Assembly: GCA_036872755.1 (NCBI GenBank)
Contig: JAVHNS010000008.1
Span: 2,232,001 to 2,296,000 of the forward strand
Direction of reading: 5' to 3'
From: Orbilia blumenaviensis
Taxonomy: Eukaryota > Ascomycota > Orbiliomycetes > Orbiliales > Orbiliaceae
DNA: 64,000 nt
In this document: in pieces, positions 23,233 through 34,577 of the stretch
How positions within the stretch are numbered: position 1 is the first letter of the stretch
Layout of the letters: each line of letters begins with the position of its first letter
The notes under the pieces: model-generated
Seen by the model: the letters and a program-made list of their open reading frames with translations, nothing else
The model's database searches: none
What the model was told of the DNA's origin: nothing
Position numbers and translations under genes: made by a program

Positions 23233-24355
23233 AGGAGAGACGTACTCGGAAGGTACCCCAGGCGTAGACAAAGCCGGTGTCTGTTATGGCGAGGGTGAGA
23301 CTGTCGGAGCAGGCGATGCTGACGATGTTGACTTCGTCCGGAAGACCCTCAACCGGGCCGGGAGTACTCTCGAGGGGGTTGATCTGAGCGTCGTCATCGT
23401 CGCTGTCGCTGTTATCGTCATCCGCTTGATCGATGTCGACTTCGGGGGCCTCCCAGGCAGTATTTCGACCGAGAGCGTTCTGGTCATTGACACCCCAGGT
23501 CAAGATCTTGCCATCATGGGTTAAGACGGCAGTGTGCATACCACCGACGGCAACCTGAACGACACCGACGGTGTCGGTGGGAAGGAAGGGATTGAGACGA
23601 GGCCTGGTGACGGTTCTAGCCTTGGTTTCGGGACCCAGGCCGAGCTCACACATGTCACCCTTGCCGAAGACGAAGACATCCATCTTGGTGGAAGAGCGTT
23701 CGCGAATAACCTTGATGTTTCTTGCCTTGGGGACAGGCGCGACGTATTTTTTTGGTTCAGCATCGGCCGAGGAGGTCCGGGCGACCTTGGCCTTCTTCGT
23801 AGGACGCTCTAGCTCAGAGTCGCCGTCGGAAGCAGCGGCAGGTTCTGCATCGGCATCGACTTCCATGTCATTTTCGGGCGTATCGTCCTGCTGTCGTGGT
23901 TAGAAAAATTATGCACCATGTAAATAAAAATCAATCTGTACACTTTTTCTTTTCTTTTCTTTTCTTTTCTTTTCTTTTTTTTTATTTATAAATCTGCATC
24001 TCTACACTACAACCAACACCTATACAAATTATATGTATATATATAACTGTAGTAACATACCCAGTGTATATTCAAATGAACGAAAACACGCGCTCCACAG
24101 GTGAGCTACTGTATTGGGCAGGGGAGGGAATACCTTTGGAGAGGGCGCGGCGGCGGCGACATTGGCGGCGGGCTTTTTGGCGCGCGATTTGGGAGCAGGC
24201 TTCTTTGCAGGAGCAGAGGAGGCAGAGGAGGCGGCGGCGGCGGCACCTCTCTTGCGAGGGACGACGCCGTTAGAAGCGGGTTCCGAGGTTTTGCTGGCAG
24301 CGGCAGCTGCGGAAGAGGCCTTTGGAGGAGCCTTTGATCGGGCGGGACGAGCCAT
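22264..24355 (-). CDS. RCC1-type guanine exchange factor for Ran
   Basis: Chromatin-bound exchange factor that loads Ran with GTP; fungal homologs are Pim1/Prp20/Srm1. Exons are 24134-24355, 23246-23890 and 22264-23151, giving 584 residues. The first ~140 residues are Ala/Lys/Pro-rich and basic with nuclear-signal-like RPTKKAKVAR. The seven-bladed propeller starts at DVFVFGKGDMCELGLGP and repeats the blade signature: AVLTHDGKILTWGVNDQNALG, SFAVDANGRVWAWGLNQYGQ-type and HNIAIDVNGRAHSWGFG. An acidic insert (about 20 Asp/Ser residues, QADDDNSDSDDDDAQ) interrupts one blade. Exon joins AWGTFR|CSDGILGFSED and PSPK|QDDTPEND keep frame; the latter acceptor is ambiguous by one codon. The second intron holds an AT repeat. 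Confidence 0.95.
23193..23230. repeat. AT dinucleotide repeat in RCC1 intron 2
   Basis: About 19 tandem AT units within the 94-bp intron 23152-23245. Confidence 0.9.
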
Positions 24356-25381
24356 GACGCGTCTATCCGGCCGGATTTGGGGATATACTTTTGAGATGGA
24401 TTTGGCTTGGATCGGATTGGATTGGTTTGGTCTGATCTGGACTGGACTGGACGGAACTAGAATGGGAGTAGGAGGCGTGGGAGTGGATTGAGGAATGGGG
24501 AGAGAGAGGGAGGGAGGGAGGAGATTAAGGTGATGTTGATGACGATGATGATGATGATGATGATGATGATGATATGGATGTGAGGCGTAGATGGGTGTAC
24601 TGGTACTGGCTCTGGTACCGGTACCGTACTATTGATTGGCAGTACAGGGTATTGGATTTGAGTGAGAGGTTGTTGGTGGTTGGTGATTGCTGAGGCTGCT
24701 GAGGTGTTTGGGGGGGTTGTCACGTCACGTCACTTTACTTCACTTTACCTGGTTACTGAACAGTCAGGTAAGTAGTTGGGAAGGGAAGAAGGGTGGTGGT
24801 GTTGTTGGTGGTGGTGTTGTTGTTGTTATTGTGAGCGGTGATGAAGGGGGGACGAGATGGGCTGATGATGGGCGATGGATGATGGTAAATAAAGGTTGAA
24901 AGGATTAAACGCAGTTCCAATTCCAGTCATGGTTCCATTTCCGGTTCCAGTTCTACATGGAAGAAATACTAAACAAAAGGAAAATAAAAATATTTGAAAA
25001 AAAAAAAAGATAGTTGCAGTAGTTGCAGATTGTTTCCTGATCTTTACCTGAATAGGAAAGGAAAGGATTTAAAGTCGCCAATCAGACCCCTTACTGGGTT
25101 GTGAACTATTTATTACTTAATCTGCTGTCTTGTGTTCTGTTTTTTTCTGTGGCGATCGAAACAAATTAAAAAAAAAAAAGATTTCTTTTTACCTGGCTTG
25201 CTTCCTAAAAGGTACCAGACTTAGGTAGGTACCTCCTCTTACTCAAGTAAGCACATACTTGAATGTCCCACACAGTTTTTTTTTTTTTTTTTTTTTTGGT
25301 CAAGCTATTAGTGGCAGGATTATCAACTACTCCCCACCAGTGGTCTAGCAGTAGCATACACTCACTACTGGTAGCTGGTAA

Positions 25382-25413
<32 letters not shown>

Positions 25414-26264
25414 CCCTTACGGGCGTTGACCACGAAAGACTCAGTCACCTACCCTCTTCCCTCTCTCTCTCTCTCCCTCTCTCCCTCTCTCTCTTTCTCT
25501 TTCTCCACCATCGTCATCTAGAGAAACAACCTTCTTGGAAACCACCCACCCCCTCCATCACCACAACCAGATAGAACCCCTCGGTATCTATCTGTTTCTG
25601 CTGGACAGCGTCTTTATTGCTCTGTTCCAGCGTCGGACCCTGATCTGATCTGCTGCACCCCCGGTTGCTAGCTAATCGGACGTTGACTGACCAACCGCCC
25701 AGACCAATCCAACCGACGGACGACTGACCGACCGACGGCTCTGTTTCTATTCTATATTCTGTTCTGCTTCCCTTTTTTTTTTTTTGGATATATATTTACA
25801 TTTATATATATCTAAACTTTTTTTATTATCTATTTTTTTTTTATTATTTTATTTTATTGTTTTATATTTTATTTACGAACAATAAAATAATAATAATAAT
25901 AATTATAATTATAAGAACAATAAAGAGACCTTGGATCATATCAGATCCGTAGCAGATCCAACGCAGGTCAACCAGTACTGTCCTCTCCTCTGCTCTCGTC
26001 CTCCTCTCTTCTCTCTTTTTTTTTTTTTTTTTTCTTCTTCTCCTCCTCCCTCCTCTTCCTCTTGTCAAACCTCTCTCTCTCTTTCTCTCTCTCTTCCTCT
26101 CTCCATTCAACCTCACCCCACCATCACCACCACCACTACCACCACCACTGCCATCATCACGATAGCTACACCATCTTCATCATCACCATCTTCATAAATC
26201 CCACCACCACCACCACCACCATTCTGCTCCGCTCCCTCGATTTCCCCACTGCAAGTTTCCTCGA
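24356..26264. other. Divergent promoter region between RCC1 and eIF4G
   Basis: About 1.9 kb without a supported gene. Contents: a GAT repeat (24541-24572), poly-T runs near 25277-25297 and 25384-25413, CT-rich tracts (25455-25505), A/T-rich DNA (25780-25920), and CCA/CAT triplets just before the eIF4G ATG. Presumably both promoters and a long pyrimidine-rich eIF4G leader. Confidence 0.55.
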
Positions 26265-27203
26265 ATGACAAGTATAACATCAACCGGTCCCACCACTACC
26301 CCCTCCTCCTCCGCTGCCCCCGTAAACGTTAGCGTTACCGGCCCCTCCCCCTCCCCCTCCTCCCTTCCCCCTTCTTCCACATCAGTCTCCACCCCTTCTG
26401 CTGCTGTCTCCACCCAAAGTGGCGGCTCGGCTTCCTCGCCTCTACCCGCAAGGTCGTTAAGCTACGCCCAGGCGAGCAAGAAGTCCCCCACTATCCTGTT
26501 CAGCTCTGCCCTACCTGCTCACCAGCAGCAGCAGCAGCAGTCGCAGTCGCAACAGCAGGCTTCCTCCTCCTCCTCATCATCATCATCATTAGCTCGCCAG
26601 CTCTCCCTTCCCACTCCCATCAACGGCAAACCCTCAATTCTTCCCGCAGTACCCTTGCCATCTCTAGTAGCTAACCCTCCACTAGCCAGCAGCAGCGGCA
26701 ACATCATCGTCAACGGTTCCTCCGCCTCCGCCTCCGCCTCCTCCGCGACTTCTTCATCCAATTCCCACGGCCGGAAACCCTCTCTGGCTACCCAATCGTC
26801 ACAACAAGCCCCCTGGGGCCAGCAGCAGCAGCAGCAGCAGCAGACACAGCAGCAGCAGCAGCAGCCGCAAAATGGGTTGAGGATGCCTCCCGGCCAGCAA
26901 CCTCCCACTCCTAGCTCAATACACTTTGGCAACGTGTCAAACGGTCCTCACCATGCAGCTCACGTCGGCTCTAGCCCCGCACTGCCCCCGTCCGTTCCAC
27001 TTGCCCCGTCTGCCTCTTCTGAACTGCCCGCCGGTTCCCCGCAGGCTTCACCATCTCCGATCCCCCAGCCCGCTGCGAGTGGCGGCCCGCCACCGTCGCT
27101 TCCCCGCCAGGGAATGCCGGCCTTTGGTTCAGTCACAGAGAATGCAGACCCAACTGTATGTCTTTCCTCCGTCCCCCCTCCCCCTCTCTATCTATATCTC
27201 AAG

Positions 27204-27276
<73 letters not shown>

Positions 27277-30200
27277 AGTATACATTAAAATAGATTTGGT
27301 TAACGAAAATATGTGTCTTTCACAGAGAACGATTCCACAGCGCCCGGTATCAATGCCACCGAATGCACCGTTGAATCCAAATATGCCTGGTCCTCCGCCC
27401 CATCTGAGACGGGACTCTGGGCATGGAGACGGTCCACCCCCCGGTGGTATTTCTCATGGTAGGGGAATGCCTCAGAACAATCCCCGTGGCAGGAATCAGC
27501 ACCAAATGGGTGGGAATTTTGGTGGTCAGTATCCGCCTCATAACAACCCGGTCCCCTTCACTTCTCCAGGTTACTCCAACACCCAACAGTATCGGGCGGG
27601 GCCTAACCAACAACGAGGTGGGGCATCGGGCCCTGTGGGTTCTCCGTATCAACCCCCCGCTCATATCAATTACAACAACAATCGTGGTGGCCGGAGCCCC
27701 GCATTGACGCACTCGTTGCCTTCAACCCCACAGATGAATACAGCCCAGCTCGCTGGCAACCCCCCTATGCAGCATTCACCTCATCTGAATTACCAGCATC
27801 TCACCCCTCACCCACATGTATGCAACCCTTCCGCCCTTCCCGTCTCCCTATATTTATTTTCCGTTTGTATAGACAGAGCAGGTTTCTCAATACTGATCAT
27901 CAAAAGCAGATGCAGCCGATGCAGCCGATGTATGGGCAAGGATACGACCAAGCAGCCTATTCTTACCAACAGCACTATATGCCATATCCGCAACCTCAAT
28001 TCATGCCTCCGAGTAGTCCCCGCACTGGATATCTACCGCAGCAACCTCAGCAAGGCGGCTACATCCCACCCCCTCCTTTCCAGACCGGCCAATCCCCAGC
28101 CATGGCGAGAACCGCTTCTCAACCTTCTGATCATCACCTTGGCCGTCCGCCGTCTAATATTCCGCATATGCAACATGGTTCTCCACTCACTTCGACAAAC
28201 ATCCCCCCGCCCCTCTCGCATCCCGGTCCTACTCCTGCCGTGCCTAGTACCCCGAACAATCAGTTTTTCAAGAAAGTCGAGAAGACCTCCAAAAAGATTG
28301 AAATTCGGGATCCCAATACTGGAACTGTCAAGACTTTCTCCAATCTGCCTCCACCACCTCCGATATCTGGAAGGTCGCCAGTCATAGTTTCGTCTTCGCC
28401 AGCTCCAGATCATACAGCTCACACAAGGACAGAATCGAAGCCCGCCCCAGTTGCACCTAAGCTTCCCAGCACGAAGACAGATCAGGAAGTCAAGGATGAA
28501 ATGAAGGCTGCTGTTCAGCGTGAAATACAAATGAAAAAGCAGCAGGAGGAGCAAGAACTACGGCAGAAAAAGGAGGAGGAGGAGCGCAAGGCTAAAGAGG
28601 CGGAGGCAGAAGCAGAGCGTCTCAGAAAGGAGGAAGAAGAGGAGCGAATACGCAAAGAGAAGGAGCAGAAGGACAAGGAGGAAGCAGAGCGTAAGGCAGC
28701 AGAAGAAAAGGCAGCTGCCGAAGCCGCTGCCGCTGCCGCTGCCGAAGCCGAAGCCGCCGCTAAAGCAAAGGCAGAGGCTGAGGCTGAAGAGGAAAGGCTA
28801 AGGCTAGAGCGTGAGAAGGAAGCGGAGGAGGCCCGGCTCAAGCAACAGGCCGAAGAGGCGGAGAAGCAGCGATTAGCTGCGGAGGCGGAGGAGTTGAAGA
28901 AGAAACAAGAGGCCCTGGAAGCACGACGGCTTGAGGATCTTCGAAAGGCTGGATCACCTGCCACCGGGGCTTCGACACCTGCCGGTCCTGGTGATGAGGA
29001 TGTCGATGCTAAGGCTGTAGCTGCCGCCATCAAAGGTTCGGCATCACTATCTGCAGACTCAAAAGAGGTCGAAAGCCTTGCCCCCGATATTGCCAAAATC
29101 ACAATCAACCCCCAGGTTGCTCCAACGGAAACCCAGGCAACCCCGGCCCCTAAACCTAACCAGCGGAAACCAGCTCCACTTAACCTTCAGCTCAAGACAT
29201 CTTCAGAACCAGCCCTCCCATCAGCTGCTCTAACAGCACTCCGCTCAGCACGATTTATCGATGACATCAACAAGGTGGCATATCCCACATCGATCATATC
29301 TCCGAACCCAGCCCTCAATTCCAATGCTCCGAGTGGTAAATTCAAATATGAAAAAGACTTTCTCATGCAGTTCCAGACGGTTTTCACGGACAAGCCCTCG
29401 ACTGACTGGGACCAGCGAATGCGTGATACCGTAGGAGAGCCAGACTCCGCGCGTCCTATGGGGCCGAGAGCGCCATCCTCCGCAGGCCCAGGTAAAGCAC
29501 GATCTACTCTACCAGGACCTCCTCCATCTATCGGAATGGGCATGGGCACTTTCCGCGTCGGAGGAGGTGTCGGGGGAGGTGTCGTCCCTCCGTCTGGCAG
29601 ACAGCCATCGAATTCACCATTCCCCATTGGAAACGTCCCGCGTCCGTTCCCAGCCCGAAACCATTCTTCAACACAGCTCTCTGGTCAAGGTTCCGCGCCA
29701 CAGAGCCCTGGTGGGCCCAAGGGTTCCCAGCGTAGCGGTAGCAAGAACATTCCTCGCCGGGGGATGGAAGGAAAGAGACCAAGCCAAGGAGGCGCATCCA
29801 AGGCCGAGCCGGACTCCAACCCCACACCATCCACAGGTCCAGCTGATTTCGAGCCACTGAAAGCGACAGCATCTGCGTGGAAGCCGAGAACTGCGGGTAA
29901 TGCTGCAGCACCATCGTCGCAAGGCCCTCCCTCATTGTCTTCATTGTCGAACCAAATTACCCCCGGCGAGGAGGCGCGTCTTTCTCCCGAGATGGTGCAG
30001 CGCAAGGTCAAAGCAGCGCTCAACAAGATGACACCTGAGAAATTCGACAAGATTGCGGATCAGATCCTCGAAATTGCCAGCCAATCTCGTTACGAGACTG
30101 ATGGACGTTCCCTTCGGCAAGTAATCCAACTTACTTTTGAGAAGGCGACGGATGAACCAAATTTCTCTTCAATGTACGCGAAGTTTTGCAAGCGTATGCT

Positions 30201-31518
30201 TGAAAGTATGCACCCAGATATCAAGGATGAAAATATCAAAGACAAGAATGGCAACATTGTCACCGGAGGTGCCCTTTTCCGCAAGTATCTTTTGAACCGT
30301 TGCCAGGAGGAATTCGAGCGAGGCTGGAAAGTCAACTTGCCCCCAAAGCCAGAGGGGGTTAGCGAAGAAGCGGCATTGATGTCGGACGAATACTACATCG
30401 CGGCAGCCGCAAAAAGAAGGGGTCTTGGTTTGATCCAATTTATCGGAGAACTTTTCAAGTTACAGATGTTGACTGAACGTATCATGCACGAATGTGTTAA
30501 GAAACTCGTTGACTACGAAGGAACTCCCGAGGAGGAGGAAGTTGAGTCGCTCTGCAAGCTTTTGCGAACCATCGGTTACGCTCTTGATGCGACCGAAAAG
30601 AGCCATCTAGCAATGGACGCCTACTTCGCTCGGATACAACACATGATGGATAGCAAAGATCTAAACAGTCGTATGAAGTTTATGCTTCTCGTAAGTATTT
30701 CTCTATTTGTTATTAATATTATTTTCACCCCCTCGCTACTATATCCTAGTCCACCCCGCTTACATCTCCGTTTCGTTTTATAGGATGTGGTCGAGTTGCG
30801 AAAGGTCAACTGGGAATCCAAGGAGGCCGATAAGGGGCCCAAGACTATTGCAGAGATCCGTGAAGAGGTCAGTTTACTTCTAATTCACATCAGCGAGAAA
30901 CACCGCAAAAAATAATTAACATCCCACTCTCTCAAACAGGCACAAAAAGCTCAGCAAGAAAAAGAGGCCGCCGCTGCCCGTGACAAACAACGACAACGTT
31001 CACAGGCAGGGAGAGGAGATGGAAGATCGTTTTCACAAGGTTTCGGTGGAAACCCGGGATTTCAGGACCAACGCCAGAACCAAACCCTGGGGACAGACGA
31101 TCTCCGCCGTCTTGGGGTAAAAGCAATCCGCAATACCGCAGCAGGAGGCTCCCTTGGACCATCTACTGGCTTGTTTGGTAGATCTGGTAGTAGTGGCGGA
31201 AGCAGAAAAGGCCTCGGCGGTTTTGGTAACCCTTCGAGTTTATTTCCAGGCGCCGATTCTGGGGCCTCGTCTCGGACCGCAACCCCTCCCGTCGCCCAGC
31301 GAGAATCAGTCGCATCGGCCAATAGCTTCAGGTACGTTGAATACACTTTAGTGCCCATTAATCTCCTAATGTAGATAAACCTAGCTAACGCCGAGTCAAT
31401 TGATAGTCTTTTGTCCAGTCACCAAGATGGCGCCGATAATTCCGAATCTCATGAAACATCACCTCCAAACGACTCAGGATCCGCCAATGAGGCAAAGTCT
31501 CAGAACGTAGATTCTTGA
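26265..31518 (+). CDS. TIF4631: Translation initiation factor eIF4G
   Basis: Scaffold of the cap-binding complex. Six exons: 26265-27155, 27326-27817, 27910-30690, 30784-30867, 30940-31331 and 31407-31518, giving 1583 residues. The N-terminal ~850 residues are Ser/Pro/Gln-rich (two poly-Gln tracts in exon 1) with RGG-like patches in exon 2. A charged Lys/Glu/Ala coiled coil follows (about 670-810, EEEERKAKEAEAEAERLRKE). The eIF4E-binding motif Y-x4-L-phi is YEKDFLM at about residue 941. The MIF4G domain runs about 1157-1400, from QRKVKAALNKMTPEKFDKIA to DVVELRKVNWESKEADKGP. The tail is Arg/Gly/Ser-rich, with DDLRRLGVKAIRNTA. Intron 1 (27156-27325) holds a CA/TA repeat. The acceptor of exon 3 is ambiguous by one codon (AAG|CAG). 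Confidence 0.95.
27206..27274. repeat. CA then TA dinucleotide repeat in eIF4G intron 1
   Basis: About 29 CA units followed by five TA units inside the intron between exons 1 and 2. Confidence 0.92.
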
Positions 31519-32231
31519 TTGAACTATCACAAAATGCAGCATCAAAAGTTCTATGTACTCTGTTTTTTTTTGTTTTTTGTTTTTTTTCTTCCACTGGCTG
31601 TTTCTTTCTTCTCATTCTCATTCTCATTCTCATCTCCCACTCATATTTCCCTTTTTTCCCTCTTCACGCTTATTAGGTCATTAATAACGATGCGATTGTA
31701 CCTTACTTTCATTATTCCTTCCCTCGACTTATTATGCCTTTTTACGTCGTCCTCCCATGGTTATGTTGTGTCTGCCAAATCCTGCCCTGTCGACCGCTTC
31801 CCTAGACGGTTTTGTTTTTTAGTCAGTCAATGTGTAATTCGAGATGACACTTTCTCACGAGAATATTATTCTTTCTTAGGATACACTCATGCTCCACACA
31901 TATATGCTCATGTCCGTCTCGGTTTTACAGCCCTGCCAGACTTTCAATAACGTCCCTACAGGGTTGAGCCACAATTTTATGAAAATCTACATGTTTTGTA
32001 TCTCAGTATACAACCATTTCAAGTAGAATTCCGACTCGTGTTCGTCGGGCCGTTTGTCCCTTGCTAGCTTAGGGAATCGGGGGGGGGAGTTGGAAAGGTT
32101 CATAGAAAAAGATATCTATATGCCAGAAACCCCTACAAAGAACCCACCATCACTCCTTGTCTGAACGCCAGCAATGTTAAATACACAACAGAAAATTTTG
32201 GCAAAAGACAGCTTCCCCTCAGCGGGAACAA
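31519..32231. other. Convergent 3' region, eIF4G and CENP-P-like gene
   Basis: About 710 bp. T-rich sequence follows the eIF4G stop, then mixed sequence. No supported gene. Confidence 0.55.
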
Positions 32232-34050
32232 TTATGAGTTCCCAAAGAAGGTTTCAAGAAGTCTTGACGCGCCCTCCATAAACCCATACTCGCCCACAAG
32301 CGCCCTAAAGAGGTTCGACATTTGTTGAGTAACTCTGGCCCCATCAGCATCTATGAATAAATATTTGTTAGCTTTTGCGGGTCGCCCCTAAGAAACCGAA
32401 GGAAAGACTTACCGTCCGGTAAAAGTTTGATGTGTGCGGATACATCACTAAACCCCTCCCCCGTGGCCGCGATGTCAATAGACCAAGACAAACACACTTC
32501 AGCCTCAGATGAGGTATGGGCGTTTGACAAGGCGTTCCTGCCCCGAAATGTCATCTTCCTTCGGGGCAAATTCGCAACGAGAAACCGGCGTCCGACTCCA
32601 GGTCCATCTTCCGATGCTCTATGGGACTGTGCCTTTAAGATAGCTTCGGGCTGGAGAACTGCGGGGATCAGTCTCGAAAATCGACTCTGCAGAACTACCC
32701 AACATTCTGCCCGTTTCTTCGCCAAAGCAGCATATGAAGCTATAGAATAAAGCGCTATGCTGACATTCTGCTCTGTCGAAAGTTTAGAAAGGGCTTTACC
32801 AAGCTCTATTCGCGCCCAGTCGCTATATTCAATCTTAAGACTATGGATAACAGGGCTAGTTGTCGGAAGAACCTCCATAGTAGCTTTGAAATGTAGTAGG
32901 TTTTCATGGGAGTATCCTTGAAGGCAGCGTTGGCTTCTAATGACTGAATTTGGCCCCTGTATCGCAGTGTTGTACTCCGTGAATGTTAGTGTAGATAGAT
33001 CCTTCATCCCACGCTGCGAGGATATATCCCCCGGCGACAATTTCCGACGGATATCGGTTTCCAATTCCCCGAAGCTATGGGATGTTGTTACTACGTCGCA
33101 ATTAATACCCTCATTATTAATATCAAGACACTGTGTACTGCAGATAACAGCAGTAACATTAGCGTGTATTTGATATACTTAAGGGTAGGATATGCGTACA
33201 TGAAGCTCGAAATTTCATTTGGCGTCGATATTTCTGTATTGGCACCCCTGATACTTTGGGCCTTTCGTTTCTCCACTGCTAGTTCGTCTTCCAGGAGCTT
33301 GATTTCCCGCTGAAGAGCCTCGTGATACTCAAAGAACATTTGATAGCCCTTGCCCTTAGTTCTCATAGATGCAGCAGCATAATAATTATCTGTCGGATCG
33401 CCTGGAGTGTTCGATCGTGGCTTTCGCGTGGGTGATCCATCCGGTGTGCTAGCATGATCGATTCTTCCATGGTGTAGTTTCCGTTTTCCGCTGCTGTATA
33501 TTTCTTCGAGCCCTCGTTTAACTGTGTCAGGGGATCTATTTCGTTGCCTAATTGTTGGTGGTAATGGTGATTCGTTGGCATCCTCTAATTCAATTGAGAA
33601 CGGTGGTGGTGTCCTCGATAGCCTGGCATCTCTTTCGGAAACGGCTGGGGCGTCATGGTCTGATATTGTCAACCTTTCCACAGTGGCTTCTGCTACGGAA
33701 TCTATCCCACCAGTGAACCGCATCCCGCTAAGATTATTTCCTTTTCCACTGTTTCCCAGGTAGTTTTTTCGTGAATGCTCAGACGAATGCGCCGCACGAG
33801 CCCCACTGGGTTCAGTAGGACTTCCTGTCAAAAGGCCTTGGTCCTTTCTTCCATCATGCGACGCATTCGTCCAATTGGAGCCCGATAGCTTCGTCCGTTT
33901 CGCGGGAGAATTTGTCAGTGGGAACAGTTGCCGATCCCTTTTTGAGGAGTACCCTGTGAAGAAGGCAGCAGATCCGTCCCGGTCGCTCTCTGCATCCGAG
34001 GCTCTTGTGCCTGTTTGTGGAGTACCGATCGCCTGGTTTCCAAAATTCAT
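32232..34050 (-). CDS. Probable CENP-P/Ctf19-type inner kinetochore subunit
   Basis: Exons 33200-34050, 32413-33137 and 32232-32350 give 564 residues. The first ~240 residues are disordered, Ser/Pro/Arg-rich with several SP/TP sites (SRTPPPF, NRSPDT). A short coiled coil follows (about 241-266, EYHEALQREIKLLEDELAVE). Then comes a globular half whose pattern resembles human CENP-P: an LTFTEYN strand, LLHFKATMEVLP, WARIELGKALSKLSTEQNV, a helix KKRAECWVVLQSRF, CLSWSIDIAATG, and a last helix LFRALVGEYGFMEGASRLLE. CENP-P (yeast Ctf19) pairs with CENP-O in the COMA/CCAN complex and links centromeric nucleosomes to the outer kinetochore. This call rests on remembered sequence resemblance and order of elements, so it needs a profile search. 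The exon structure itself is strong (GTACGC and GTAAGT donors, GCTAAC branch). Confidence 0.62.
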
Positions 34051-34577
34051 TGTTCAGTCCGCGGTATTAGATTTGCCGATATACTTGTTTTAGCAGATAT
34101 CGATATATGAGCGCATCGGATGCGTAGGGTTGCTGTTGGGGGTTTGTCTGGTTAGTTAGACCCGCGTCGAGGAAATAAGTACTTTTAGAGTATCGCGGTC
34201 AGCAGGGATGGTAGTCTAGATGGACAGACATCCCGCCACAAACCGACTAGCTTGCAATTAGCGCAGCTAACTACCTATACTATAGCTAGCTAGCCAGCCA
34301 AGGATCGTTCTTTCTATAGCTATAATATATATGTACACGCACAGACCCCAACTCAATCTCCCACAAATATATACAAATAAGATACCCATTGGCAGGGTAG
34401 AAATAAAAATACAGAAACGAAACATTACTACCAGTGTCCTCGGTCCGGAACGATGCATGCTGAGATGGGGTGGGGTTAGGAACTATCTTGTATGTTTACA
34501 TCCAAAATCGAAGAGAGAGCTGCGCCATCTGGCCCGTGAATAAAACATCAAACCAACAGGGCGCCTCAACAAAGCTC
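34051..34577. other. Region between CENP-P-like start and helicase 3' end
   Basis: About 530 bp: presumed promoter of the minus-strand CENP-P-like gene and 3' flank of the minus-strand helicase. No gene seen. Confidence 0.55.

Noticed and set aside
28515..29108. Minus-strand Ser/Ala-rich frame of 197 residues
   Set aside because: It is the complement of the Lys/Glu/Ala coiled-coil part of eIF4G.
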